A DNA stretch of 60,396 bases, taken from the NCBI GenBank assembly GCA_017517965.1, contig JAFWXR010000060.1, forward strand, positions 1-60,396, written 5' to 3'. The notes under the pieces are model-generated. The model made no database searches. It was not told where the DNA came from and was given only the letters and a program-made list of their open reading frames with translations. Positions 34,943 through 42,729 of the stretch are shown here, piece by piece (the first letter of the stretch is position 1; each line of letters begins with the position of its first letter). This DNA comes from Clostridia bacterium (lineage in GTDB: Bacteria > Bacillota > Clostridia > Oscillospirales > Feifaniaceae). Made by a program: the position numbers and the translations under genes.

Positions 34943-34955
34943 GGTATGTTATACC
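34943..34955. promoter_or_regulatory. inverted repeat in the pflB / dehydrogenase intergenic region
   Basis: GGTAT-GTT-ATACC is a perfect 5-base inverted repeat between the two divergent promoters; a regulator could bind it. No protein is assigned. Confidence 0.3.
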
Positions 34956-34975
34956 TGCAAAAAAATCGGTAATAC

Positions 34976-35004
34976 TTGTATATTTTTGCGTACAACGGTA
35001 TAAT
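34976..35004 (+). promoter_or_regulatory. promoter of the D-2-hydroxyacid dehydrogenase gene
   Basis: TTGTAT (34976-34981), a 17-base spacer and TATAAT (34999-35004), 30 bases before the GTG start. Confidence 0.65.
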
Positions 35005-35033
35005 TGACTTAATAAAATTAGGGAGGCGTTAAG

Positions 35034-35984
35034 GTGAAAATTGTTGTCACGGACGCAAAAACAATTACAAACGGGGATATTTCGCTGGATTATCTTAAGA
35101 AGTACGGAGATGTGGAGATATACGACCTTACCGATGCTTCACAGACGGCAGGACGTATTGCCGATGCTGATATGGTTATAGTCAACAAGACCGTGCTTGA
35201 CAGAGAAAATATGAAAGAGGCAAAAAACTTAAAATATATCGGCCTTTTCGCAACGGGCTACAACAATATAGATATCGAATATGCGAAAGAACGTGGTATC
35301 GCCGTATGCAATGCGGGAAGTTATTCGACGAGTGCGGTGGCACAGCAGGTATTTTCGTATATTCTTGCACACAGTAACCGCACTGCAGAGTACGATGCTT
35401 TCGTGCGTGAAGGCGGCTGGAAAAGGAGTGATACTTTTTCACCCTTCGTATTCCCGCTGTGTGAACTTGACGGTAAGACACTCGGCATTGTCGGCTACGG
35501 CAATATCGGCAAAAAGGTTGCTGAAATTGCAAGGGCATTCGGTATGAAGGTGCTTGCGCATACACGTACTCCGAAAGAGAATGAAAACGTGCAGTTCTGC
35601 GGTTTTGATACACTTCTTGAAAACAGTGATTATATAACGGTACACTGTCCTTTAAACGAGGCTTCAAAGGGGCTGTTCGGTGAAAAAGAGTTTTCAAAAA
35701 TGAAAAAAACGGCATACTTTATCAACACGGCGAGAGGCGGTGTTATGGATGAAGAGGCACTTGTCCGTGCAATCAAAAACGGCACGATAGCAGGTGCGGC
35801 AATCGACGTGCTTACGACCGAGCCGATGAGTGAAAACTGTCCTTTATTCAACGTAAAAAACATCACCGTTACACCTCATATAGCGTGGGCACCGATCGAG
35901 ACAAGACTGAGGCTTATGGGGATAGTTGAGGACAATATTAAGGCTTTTCTTGACGGAAATACCCGTAATAACGTCGCAAAATAA
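35034..35984 (+). CDS. NAD-dependent D-2-hydroxyacid dehydrogenase
   Basis: 316 residues with the glycerate/hydroxypyruvate reductase layout: substrate domain, NAD domain with GIVGYGNIGKKVAEIA near residue 147, then the catalytic set: arginine in NTARGGVMDEEAL, glutamate in VLTTEP, histidine in TPHIAWAP. It should interconvert a 2-keto acid (for example hydroxypyruvate or glyoxylate) with the D-hydroxy acid. Start is GTG with GGGAGG upstream. It is followed after 79 bases by the HTH-ProC gene with its own promoter. The exact substrate is not determined. Confidence 0.9.
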   Translation: MKIVVTDAKTITNGDISLDYLKKYGDVEIYDLTDASQTAGRIADADMVIVNKTVLDRENMKEAKNLKYIGLFATGYNNIDIEYAKERGIAVCNAGSYSTSAVAQQVFSYILAHSNRTAEYDAFVREGGWKRSDTFSPFVFPLCELDGKTLGIVGYGNIGKKVAEIARAFGMKVLAHTRTPKENENVQFCGFDTLLENSDYITVHCPLNEASKGLFGEKEFSKMKKTAYFINTARGGVMDEEALVRAIKNGTIAGAAIDVLTTEPMSENCPLFNVKNITVTPHIAWAPIETRLRLMGIVEDNIKAFLDGNTRNNVAK

Positions 35985-36000
35985 TTTTACTAAAATCTGA

Positions 36001-36028
36001 TTGACTTTTACTTAAACTGCTATATAAT
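36001..36028 (+). promoter_or_regulatory. promoter of the HTH-ProC fusion gene
   Basis: TTGACT (36001-36006), a 16-base spacer and TATAAT (36023-36028). Confidence 0.7.
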
Positions 36029-36045
36029 AAAATACGTAAGTAAAA
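36006..36045 (+). promoter_or_regulatory. inverted repeat spanning the proC promoter, candidate operator
   Basis: TTTTACTTA (36006-36014) and TAAGTAAAA (36037-36045) are exact reverse complements, 22 bases apart. The arms sit between -35 and -10 and just after the transcription start, where a dimeric HTH protein would block initiation. The adjacent gene encodes such an HTH domain. Confidence 0.5.
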
Positions 36046-36063
36046 AATTAGAGGTTGGTTTTT

Positions 36064-37098
36064 ATGAAAAACGTCAGAAAAAGTAGCAGCGGTAAAAACA
36101 TCGGACAGAATATAAAAAAGATAAGGGCGTCAAAGAAGATGACGCTCAAAGCACTTGCGGAGGAAACGGGGCTTTCGATAGGCTATCTTTCTCAGCTTGA
36201 AAGAGGGCTTACCACGGTTTCGAAAGGAACGTGTGCAAAACTTGCGGCGGCACTCGGTGTCAGTACGGACGAACTCAGTTACAATGAGAGGCTGTCGGGC
36301 AAAAAGGATATATGCATAATCGGCGGCGGAAATATGGGCAGCGCCATTGCTACGGGTATAGTCACAAACGGTATTGCAGAGGCGGCAAACGTAACGGTTT
36401 CGGACGTCAGTGAAGCGGTGCTTCGTCCTTTAAAATCAAAGCTCAAAATCAATACCGTTACAGACAATAAAGAGGCGGCAACAAAGGCAAACGTGCTTAT
36501 TCTTGCCGTAAAACCCGCATATCTTGACGGTGTACTTGAAGAGATAAGCGGTCTTGTTGCAGACGATACGCTGGTAGTTTCGATAGTTGCAGGAAGAAAA
36601 ATTTCTTATCTTGCAGAAAAACTCGGTGAAAAACAGAAGATAGTACGAGTTATGCCTAATACTCCTGCACTTGTCAACGCAGGTATGTCGGCGCTTTGTC
36701 CGTCAAAGAACGTGACGGCGAGGGAGCTTAAGAGTATTACCGAGATATTCTCGGGTCTTGGCAAGGCTGTCGTTCTGGAGGAGCGTATGTTTGACGCCGT
36801 GACGGCGGTTTCAGGCTCGGGACCTGCATATGTATATATGTTCATACAGTCGCTTGCAGATGCAGGTGTTCGTGAAGGGCTGCCGAGAGATGTTGCACTT
36901 GAACTTGCGGCACAGACGGTGCTCGGCTCAGCAAAAATGGTGATTGAAACGGCAAAGCATCCGGAACAGCTTAAAGATGAGGTTTGTTCACCCGGCGGTA
37001 CTACCATTGAAGCGGTTGCCACACTTGAAGAGGCAGGCTTCAGAAATGCGATTATGCAGGCTGTAAAGGCATGTGCAGATAAGTCAAGGAATATGTAA
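36064..37098 (+). CDS. proC: XRE-family HTH domain fused to pyrroline-5-carboxylate reductase
   Basis: 344 residues. Residues 14-66 are a Cro/C1-type helix-turn-helix (IGQNIKKIRASKKMTLKALA, ETGLSIGYLSQLERG, then LAAALGVSTDEL). From about residue 80 a full-length P5C reductase follows: Rossmann GGGNMGSAIATGI, VKPAYLDGVL, RVMPNTPALVNAGM, the dimer helix SGSGPAYVYMFIQSLADAG and CSPGGTTIEAV. Ordinary ProC has about 265 residues and no HTH. The enzyme part should make proline from pyrroline-5-carboxylate with NAD(P)H. The ATG at 36064 is chosen because GAGG lies 9 bases upstream. No stop, frameshift or internal start separates the halves. A self-regulating enzyme is the obvious idea but is inference. 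Confidence 0.9.
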   Translation: MKNVRKSSSGKNIGQNIKKIRASKKMTLKALAEETGLSIGYLSQLERGLTTVSKGTCAKLAAALGVSTDELSYNERLSGKKDICIIGGGNMGSAIATGIVTNGIAEAANVTVSDVSEAVLRPLKSKLKINTVTDNKEAATKANVLILAVKPAYLDGVLEEISGLVADDTLVVSIVAGRKISYLAEKLGEKQKIVRVMPNTPALVNAGMSALCPSKNVTARELKSITEIFSGLGKAVVLEERMFDAVTAVSGSGPAYVYMFIQSLADAGVREGLPRDVALELAAQTVLGSAKMVIETAKHPEQLKDEVCSPGGTTIEAVATLEEAGFRNAIMQAVKACADKSRNM

Positions 37099-37100
37099 AT

Positions 37101-37135
37101 AAAAACAGTCGTGAACTTCACGACTGTTTTTTATT
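37101..37135. terminator. terminator between proC fusion and the metal exporter
   Basis: AAAACAGTCGTGAA and TTCACGACTGTTTT pair almost perfectly with a tiny loop, T-run after; it lies between convergent genes. Confidence 0.88.
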
Positions 37136-37972
37136 TTACCATATTGGAATAAGTCCGAAAATCAGACCGAGTATGACGCCCGATACAAAAAGCGTTAACG
37201 TCAGCATTAAATTTTCTTTAATATTTTTATTAGTGCGGAAAAGCACCGCAAGTCCTACGCCTGCACCGACGAAAAGTCCTGACAGCATTGCACCTGCACT
37301 CATTGCACCGCTGAGATACAGCTCGGTTATCACGACCGACGCCGCACAGTTGGGGATAAGGCCGATTAAGGCGGCAAGCAGATTGCCTATAACAGGTTTA
37401 TTTAATATGAAGCCTGCAAGCGCATCTTCACCGATGTGGTGTATCACGGCGGTGAGTATGAAGGTGACCGCAAATATAAATACCGCCACTTTTGCCGTGT
37501 GTATCAGGGCAGGAATGACCACACCCTCGTGTTCTTCGCAGTGACAACCGCTTTCGTGACAGAGGTCGTGGATACTTTTCTCTTTTTTGCGTTTGTATAA
37601 CAGGTCGATAAGATAACCCGTTATCACGGCACCTGCGAATTTAAAGATAAGAACCTTTATTATCATAGGCACGGGTGCTTGCTTTGCTATAAGTATGGGC
37701 AGCATCTCGTCCGACGTTGCAAGAAATACCGCAACGAGTGTACCCGGTGTTATAAGACCGCCCGAAAAAAGCCCTGCCGCCGATGCCGAAAATCCGCATT
37801 GCGGAATTATTCCGAAAAGTGAGCCTACAAGCGTGGCAACACGGGATTTTTTTATAAAATCACTCAGATTTTCTGCCTTGTGTTCGATATACTCCATTAC
37901 GAGATATGCCAAAAACAAAAAGGGCAGAGTTATAAGTGTATCTTTGAGTGTGTGAGTTAGAATTTCAATCAT
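37136..37972 (-). CDS. putative 10-TM heavy-metal exporter (ArsP_2-like permease)
   Basis: 278 residues with about ten membrane segments in two halves, each holding a related motif: PQCGFSASAAGLFSGGLITPG near residue 56 and PNCAASVVITELYLSGAMSAG near residue 206. A central cytoplasmic loop is rich in His and Cys (HDLCHESGCHCEEHEG), a likely metal sensor or chaperone patch. This is the layout of the family described as putative 10TM heavy-metal exporter. The metal is unknown. Its start overlaps the HAD phosphatase gene by four bases. Confidence 0.8.
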   Translation of the reverse strand: MIEILTHTLKDTLITLPFLFLAYLVMEYIEHKAENLSDFIKKSRVATLVGSLFGIIPQCGFSASAAGLFSGGLITPGTLVAVFLATSDEMLPILIAKQAPVPMIIKVLIFKFAGAVITGYLIDLLYKRKKEKSIHDLCHESGCHCEEHEGVVIPALIHTAKVAVFIFAVTFILTAVIHHIGEDALAGFILNKPVIGNLLAALIGLIPNCAASVVITELYLSGAMSAGAMLSGLFVGAGVGLAVLFRTNKNIKENLMLTLTLFVSGVILGLIFGLIPIW

Positions 37973-38751
37973 CTGATATCGTCTACCGAACCGAAGATGA
38001 TATCGGGCTTCATTGAATCGTCAAGCTTTTCAACATCTTCCATCGTGCCTTCGCCCGAAAGAACGAAAGCGGCAGTAATGCCGTGCTTTTTGCCCGTTGC
38101 AATATCGGTGTAAAGTCTGTCACCTATCATAACGGTGTCTTTACGTGCTATTCCCGAATAATCTTCGATGTATTCAGCGGTTTCGGCATTAGGTTTGCCG
38201 AAGTATCTGGGTTCAACACCCGTTGAAAGCGTTACGAGAGCGCATATTGCACCGCTGTCGGGCATAAAGCCGTTTTCAATGGGGCAGTTGATGTCGGGAT
38301 GTGTTGAAAGGAATTCCGCACCGTTTCTTATAAGTGCGCAGGCATTGTCGAGTTTTTCGTAAGTAAGAGTGGTGTCAAAGCTTACTACGACTATATCTGC
38401 AGGCTCGCCCTCTTTAACGGGGTGGATGCCTGCTTTTTCAAACGTTTCGTGAAGTGCGGGAGTACCCATAAGATATACCGTTTTGCCTGCTCTGTGCTTG
38501 TTCAAAAAGCCTACGGTTACGTCACCCGAAGTTACGATTTCTTCACGGTGTGCCGTAAAGCCGAGACGGTGTAATTTTTCAAGATAGAGGTCGGGGTTTT
38601 TTGATGCGTTGTTTGTAAAATACATTACCTTTGCATTGTTATCACGTACACGCTGTATGAATTCGGGAGCCCCCTTAATGACTTTGTCACCAAGATAAAT
38701 GGTGCCGTCCATATCCATAACAAACAATTTCTTTTCTCTTAATAAATCCAT
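37969..38751 (-). CDS. HAD-IIA family hydrolase (NagD-like phosphatase)
   Basis: 260 residues of the HAD superfamily with a type IIA cap. Motif I is FVMDMDGTIYLGD near residue 10, motif II MYFTNNASKNP near residue 45, and motif III/IV GKPNAETAEYIEDY with MIGDRLYTDIATG near residue 210. Relatives remove phosphate from small metabolites such as phosphoglycolate, nucleotides or sugar phosphates, acting as damage-control or recycling enzymes. It lies between an alcohol dehydrogenase and the metal permease in one operon. Confidence 0.9.
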   Translation of the reverse strand: MDLLREKKLFVMDMDGTIYLGDKVIKGAPEFIQRVRDNNAKVMYFTNNASKNPDLYLEKLHRLGFTAHREEIVTSGDVTVGFLNKHRAGKTVYLMGTPALHETFEKAGIHPVKEGEPADIVVVSFDTTLTYEKLDNACALIRNGAEFLSTHPDINCPIENGFMPDSGAICALVTLSTGVEPRYFGKPNAETAEYIEDYSGIARKDTVMIGDRLYTDIATGKKHGITAAFVLSGEGTMEDVEKLDDSMKPDIIFGSVDDIR

Positions 38752-38766
38752 AATACAATACTCCTT

Positions 38767-39945
38767 TTATATATTCGCTGAGCGATAAATATTTATAACG
38801 TCCTCGTAGCCGAGAGGAATGTGTCCGATTGTTTTAGTCCCGCCGTCTGTAACGCGGTCTGCCATCAACATAAGTTCTTCTTCCGATAAAATGCCGATAC
38901 CAAGTTCCGAGAAGGAAAGAGGCATACCTAACTGACGGAAGAAAGTCTCTGTCTTTTCTATACCGTCAAGCGCAAGCGTGGGGCTCGCCTCGTCACACGC
39001 CCATACATTTACGGCGTACTGGGCAAAGCGTTCCCAATCCTTTTCGTAGACGTATCTTGCCCATTTGCACCATAATACTGCAAGTGAGGCACCGTGTGTT
39101 GCATTATATATTCCCGATAACGGATGTGCAAGCGGATGCACGACAAAAGCTTGTGAACTACCAAGCCCCGTAAGGCCGTTGTGGGAGAGTGAGCCTGCCC
39201 ACATTATCTCACTTCTTGCCTTGTAATCGTCAGGCTTGTCCATTGCGATTTTGCCGTAGACGATGACGTTTGAAAGAAGCTGTTCGGCAATTCTGTCCGA
39301 CATCTCATTGCCTCTGCCTGAAGCAAAATATCTGCCGATAGTGTGCATCATTATATCGACGATACCGCACGCCGTCTGATAAGGGGGAAGCGAATAGGTA
39401 AGACACGGGTCCATACAAGCAAAGCGGGGTCTGTTCAAATCGCTGCCAAAGCCCTTTTTGATACCCGTTTCATCCTCCGTTATAACGGCACTTGCACTCG
39501 TTTCGCTGCCTGCCGCCGCAATGGTAAGAATAACGCCGACGGGTGTTGATGCCGTTGGGGCAACCTTTCTTGCATATATATCGTCCCATATATCAAGGTC
39601 GGGATTGGCAATACCGAGCGCTATTGCCTTTGCCGAGTCTATAACGCTTCCGCCGCCGACCGCTATAATAAAGTCGATTTTTTCACGTTTACAGATGTCT
39701 ATACCCTCACGCACGAGAGACAAGACGGGATTGGGCCTTGCACCGCCGAGCGTAATATAAAAGAGACCCTGCTCACTGACGTATTTTTCAACCGCACAGA
39801 GAAGCCCGTTTTTCACACAGGTCTGTCCACCGTAGTGGATGAGAACACGGGTTGCACCAAATTCCTTCGCCGCCTGACCGCACATCTTAACACAGTCTCT
39901 CCCGAAAAAGACTTTCGTGGGAGCGTAATACGTAAATCCGTTCAA
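38767..39945 (-). CDS. iron-containing alcohol dehydrogenase (BdhA/YugJ-like)
   Basis: 392 residues of the group III (iron-dependent) alcohol dehydrogenases. The NAD(P) motif GGGSVIDSAKAIALG is near residue 95, and iron ligands fall in CGIVDIMMH near residue 195, HPLAHPLSG near residue 270 and NATHGASLAVLW near residue 280. The closest described group is the NADPH-dependent butanol dehydrogenases. It should reduce aldehydes made in fermentation. The start is TTG, supported by GGGGTGAT eight bases upstream. It leads the operon with the HAD hydrolase and the exporter. Confidence 0.92.
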   Translation of the reverse strand: MNGFTYYAPTKVFFGRDCVKMCGQAAKEFGATRVLIHYGGQTCVKNGLLCAVEKYVSEQGLFYITLGGARPNPVLSLVREGIDICKREKIDFIIAVGGGSVIDSAKAIALGIANPDLDIWDDIYARKVAPTASTPVGVILTIAAAGSETSASAVITEDETGIKKGFGSDLNRPRFACMDPCLTYSLPPYQTACGIVDIMMHTIGRYFASGRGNEMSDRIAEQLLSNVIVYGKIAMDKPDDYKARSEIMWAGSLSHNGLTGLGSSQAFVVHPLAHPLSGIYNATHGASLAVLWCKWARYVYEKDWERFAQYAVNVWACDEASPTLALDGIEKTETFFRQLGMPLSFSELGIGILSEEELMLMADRVTDGGTKTIGHIPLGYEDVINIYRSANI

Positions 39946-39973
39946 ATAATCACCCCGTAAAAATTATGTTCTT

Positions 39974-40002
39974 ATTATAACAGTAAATAATGCTGTTGTA
40001 AA
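39974..40002 (-). promoter_or_regulatory. promoter of the alcohol dehydrogenase operon
   Basis: On the minus strand TTTACA (39997-40002), a 17-base spacer and TATAAT (39974-39979). It overlaps a TTGTAA/TATAAT pair (39996-40022, 15-base spacer) that could fire toward the cupin gene. Confidence 0.6.
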
Positions 40003-40051
40003 ACCATTTTTTATGATATAATAAGACAAAATATTGCAAAGGGGAATGGCA

Positions 40052-40393
40052 ATGATAAGAAACGAATACGAAACAAAGTTCAACGAAAATATGAGGGGCG
40101 GTGACGGCACCGTTAAAATAGAGAATTTTCTCACTAAAGAAGAACTCTATGACAAGGGCAGGCTTTTCGGCAAGATAACGCTTGAAAAGGGTTGCTCAAT
40201 AGGTGCTCACGTTCACGAGAATGAGATGGAGGCTTTCCACATTCTGTCGGGTACGGTTGAATTCAACGATAACGGTGAAAAACGCATCTTAAAAGCAGGC
40301 GAAACTACACTTACGACAAGCGGTCAGGAACATTCGATTAAAAATATCGGTGAAGAAACTGTCGAAATAATCGCACTTATTATATTTAAATAA
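40052..40393 (+). CDS. small cupin-domain protein
   Basis: 113 residues forming one double-stranded beta-helix. Cupin motif 1 is G(S)IGAHVHENEMEAFHILSGTVEF, with two His and one Glu as metal ligands, and motif 2 is GETTLTTSGQEHSIKNIG. Single-domain cupins of this size serve as sugar- or metabolite-binding isomerases or sensors; no substrate can be read here. The ATG at 40052 is chosen because AAAGGGG lies 8 bases before it. Confidence 0.85.
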   Translation: MIRNEYETKFNENMRGGDGTVKIENFLTKEELYDKGRLFGKITLEKGCSIGAHVHENEMEAFHILSGTVEFNDNGEKRILKAGETTLTTSGQEHSIKNIGEETVEIIALIIFK

Positions 40394-40397
40394 GGAA

Positions 40398-40430
40398 AAC
40401 GGTCAAATCATTTGGTTTGACCGTTATTTA
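40398..40430 (+). terminator. terminator after the cupin gene
   Basis: AACGGTCAAA (40398-40407) and TTTGACCGTT (40416-40425) pair perfectly; a short T-rich tail follows. Its 3' arm contains the -35 of the next promoter. Confidence 0.75.
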
Positions 40431-40445
40431 TATTTATGGTAAAAT
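40417..40445 (+). promoter_or_regulatory. promoter overlapping the cupin terminator
   Basis: TTGACC (40417-40422), a 17-base spacer ending TGG and TAAAAT (40440-40445), so an extended -10, before the G5/3D gene. Confidence 0.6.
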
Positions 40446-40471
40446 ATTCCTGATTCTTGGGGAGGGTTACC

Positions 40472-41413
40472 ATGAAGAAAAAGATATTATACGCCGTATC
40501 GGCGGTGCTGTTAATAATTGCAGTTTCCGTAACCGTGTATTTCGTCGGGGCTGACCGTTATAAAGTGTACGATGAAGAAAATACCGTGACCGTGTTTTCA
40601 TACAGCTCGCATGAGGACGTAATTCTTAAAAAAAGCGGGATAAAACTCAGCGAAAACGATGCGTTTCTGCCCGTGGAGGACGGTTATAAGGTGCTTCGTG
40701 CCAAGGACGTGACCGTTTTGTACGGCGATACGGAAAAAACGCTGTCCATCGCCTGCGAAACGGTGGGCGAGGTGCTTGAAAAGTGCGGTATCACTTTTGG
40801 TGAAGAGGATTTCTGTGACCTTGAGGACTCTGCACCCGTGACCGACGAAATGACGGTAAGGGTGCATAAAGTCACGCACGACACTACGCAGGTTGACACC
40901 GAAATTCCGTTTGAGACGGTGACGAAGGACAGTATATACGTCAAAAAAGGCAAAACCAAAACGACGAAAAAAGGCGAAAAGGGTATCCGCAGGGAAGAGA
41001 GAAGCAACACCTACGTTGACGGACAACTTACAGAATCCGTGGTGACGTCGGATACGGTTGTGAAAAACCCCGTAAATGAAGTCGTAGAAAAGGGTGTCGG
41101 CGGCACGGTTGGCGGATATGAATTTTCATATTGTATGGATATGAATTCGTCGGCTTATACCTATTTTGAAAATAAAAGAAACGTCACGGCAACGGGTGTG
41201 CCCGTGGGCTACGGCAAGGTGGCGGTTGACAGAAAGGTTATACCGCTCGGCACGAAAATGTATATAACTTCTGCAAACGGAAAATACGTCTACGGCTATG
41301 CCGTTGCGGCGGATACGGGCGTTAAAGGCAACACCATAGACCTTTTTTATGAAACGTATGACGAGTGTATAAGCTGGGGCAGAAGAAAAATCAAGGTGTA
41401 TATTCTGGAGTAA
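40472..41413 (+). CDS. G5 / 3D-domain cell-wall protein (YabE-like)
   Basis: 313 residues. An N-terminal membrane anchor (residues 4-25) is followed by DUF348-type ubiquitin-like repeats (TVTVFSYSSHEDVILKKSGI, then SIACETVGEVLEKCGITF), a basic G5-like segment (residues 140-200), and a C-terminal 3D domain with AVAADTGVKGNTIDLFYETY, where the conserved aspartates sit. YabE and Rpf/Sps-type proteins with this order cut or bind peptidoglycan at growth resumption. GGGGAGG precedes the ATG. The CYTH gene begins two bases after its stop, so the two share a message. Confidence 0.85.
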   Translation: MKKKILYAVSAVLLIIAVSVTVYFVGADRYKVYDEENTVTVFSYSSHEDVILKKSGIKLSENDAFLPVEDGYKVLRAKDVTVLYGDTEKTLSIACETVGEVLEKCGITFGEEDFCDLEDSAPVTDEMTVRVHKVTHDTTQVDTEIPFETVTKDSIYVKKGKTKTTKKGEKGIRREERSNTYVDGQLTESVVTSDTVVKNPVNEVVEKGVGGTVGGYEFSYCMDMNSSAYTYFENKRNVTATGVPVGYGKVAVDRKVIPLGTKMYITSANGKYVYGYAVAADTGVKGNTIDLFYETYDECISWGRRKIKVYILE

Positions 41414-41415
41414 TT

Positions 41416-41865
41416 ATGGAAATTGAAAGAAAATGGCTTATAGACGCTTTTCCCGAAGGGTTGACGCCCTGTGAGGAAAAGGTGACGTATTCGTGGTATA
41501 TTTCGACCGCACCCGTCGTGCGACTCAGGCATAGCAGGGGAAGATACATTCTCACGTTCAAGGGGGAGGGGCACCTTTCCCGTGAGGAAATCGAAAGCGA
41601 GATACCCGAAAGTTTTGCTAAAGAAATCATACGCTTTGTCGGCAAAGAACCGATTGTAAAAACGATGAAGGTGTACGATTTAGAGGGCGGTCTTAAACTC
41701 GAATGTTCGGCGGTGGATGACACTTTTATGTATGCCGAGGTTGAGTTCGACAGCGAAGACGAGGCGAATGGCTTCGAAGCGCCGTCATATCTCGGTAAAG
41801 AGGTCACATACGACCCGCAGATGAAAATGAATAACTACTGGAAACAGAAAAACGGCATCAAGTGA
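41416..41865 (+). CDS. CYTH domain protein
   Basis: 149 residues with the triphosphate tunnel fold. It begins MEIERKWLID, the ExExK signature of CYTH proteins, and has paired acidic and basic strands (YILTFKGEG, VKTMKVYDL, MYAEVEFDSE) lining the tunnel. Members hydrolyse tripolyphosphate or thiamine triphosphate, or bind inositol-like polyphosphates; which one is not evident here. The ATG at 41416 follows TGGAG by a short spacer, and an upstream ATG (41365) would overlap the 3D gene. Confidence 0.85.
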   Translation: MEIERKWLIDAFPEGLTPCEEKVTYSWYISTAPVVRLRHSRGRYILTFKGEGHLSREEIESEIPESFAKEIIRFVGKEPIVKTMKVYDLEGGLKLECSAVDDTFMYAEVEFDSEDEANGFEAPSYLGKEVTYDPQMKMNNYWKQKNGIK

Positions 41866-41880
41866 TGCCGTTTTTTATTT
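41849..41880. terminator. terminator between CYTH and WG-repeat genes
   Basis: AAAACGGCATCA and TGATGCCGTTTT form a 12-pair stem overlapping the CYTH stop codon, with T-run. It serves the convergent gene ends. Confidence 0.85.
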
Positions 41881-41882
41881 GT

Positions 41883-42710
41883 TTAATCGATAAAGATTTG
41901 TTCTCCGTCTGAATTGAATATTGCCGTTTTTCCGTGTGAGTTATAAGAGTTATCGCTTCCTGTTACAACGATATAGCCGTCATCATACGGTTTTATGTTG
42001 GTTATGTATTTGATGTCTACGTCAGATTCGCAGTTGACAACATAATCTCCTCTCTCATTTATAACGCCCCACTTGTAGTCAATTTCAACACGGGCAAGAC
42101 CGCATTGTAAAAAATCTTCCGCATAATCAAATTGAGGCTCTATAACAAAATCCCCTTTTTTATTGATATACCCATATTTGCCATTGTCGGCGCGGGCGGC
42201 GCGGGCAAGACCGTTTTCTGTAAAATCACCTGCACCCATAAATAGAGGTTCAATGACAAACTCACCTTTTTCGTCAATAAAACCGAGTTTATTGTCTGCT
42301 CTGACACGGGCAAGGCCGTTTTTAGCAAATTTTTCTGCAGTGTCAAACTGGGGCTCTATGACGAAATTGCCATTCGTATTAATGTAGCCCCATTCGTAGT
42401 TAAATGACACGGGTGCAAGACCGTTTTCTGAAAAGCTCAATACCATGTCAAACTGAGGTTCTATGATAAGATCACCTTGCTCGTTAATGTATCCCCACTT
42501 GTCGTCTACACAGACTGGGGTAAGCCCTTGAGAGAAAAGGTTATTTGAATCTGAGTTCTGTAAATCGTCTTTTTCAGAAAACGGATATAGAATTATAAAA
42601 GCGGCAACAGCCACTACGATACAAAGTAACGAGGCAAGCCATTTTTTAGATTTTTTCTGCGATGTTTGTACAGTGGGTTCTGTGTTTTGTGTTAGATTGG
42701 TGTTCTCCAT
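41883..42710 (-). CDS. membrane-anchored WG-repeat protein
   Basis: 275 residues. A cytoplasmic lead (Asn/Thr/Gln-rich) and one membrane segment (about 28-46) precede five or six WG repeats of about 30 residues, each reading W-G-Y-I-N-x-x-G-x-x-V-I-E-P-Q-F-D. Such repeats are surface beta modules of unknown partner. The ATG at 42710 is used; a longer frame upstream to 43004 runs antisense-like through the M18 gene and has no ribosome site. It starts 20 bases after the M18 stop and is probably the last gene of that operon. Confidence 0.8.
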   Translation of the reverse strand: MENTNLTQNTEPTVQTSQKKSKKWLASLLCIVVAVAAFIILYPFSEKDDLQNSDSNNLFSQGLTPVCVDDKWGYINEQGDLIIEPQFDMVLSFSENGLAPVSFNYEWGYINTNGNFVIEPQFDTAEKFAKNGLARVRADNKLGFIDEKGEFVIEPLFMGAGDFTENGLARAARADNGKYGYINKKGDFVIEPQFDYAEDFLQCGLARVEIDYKWGVINERGDYVVNCESDVDIKYITNIKPYDDGYIVVTGSDNSYNSHGKTAIFNSDGEQIFID

Positions 42711-42729
42711 ATTTCTGTCCCTGCTATAT

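Noticed and set aside
34770-35033. Rex operator between pflB and the dehydrogenase
   Set aside because: No TTGTGA-N6-TCACAA-like repeat could be found by eye; only a different short repeat is present.
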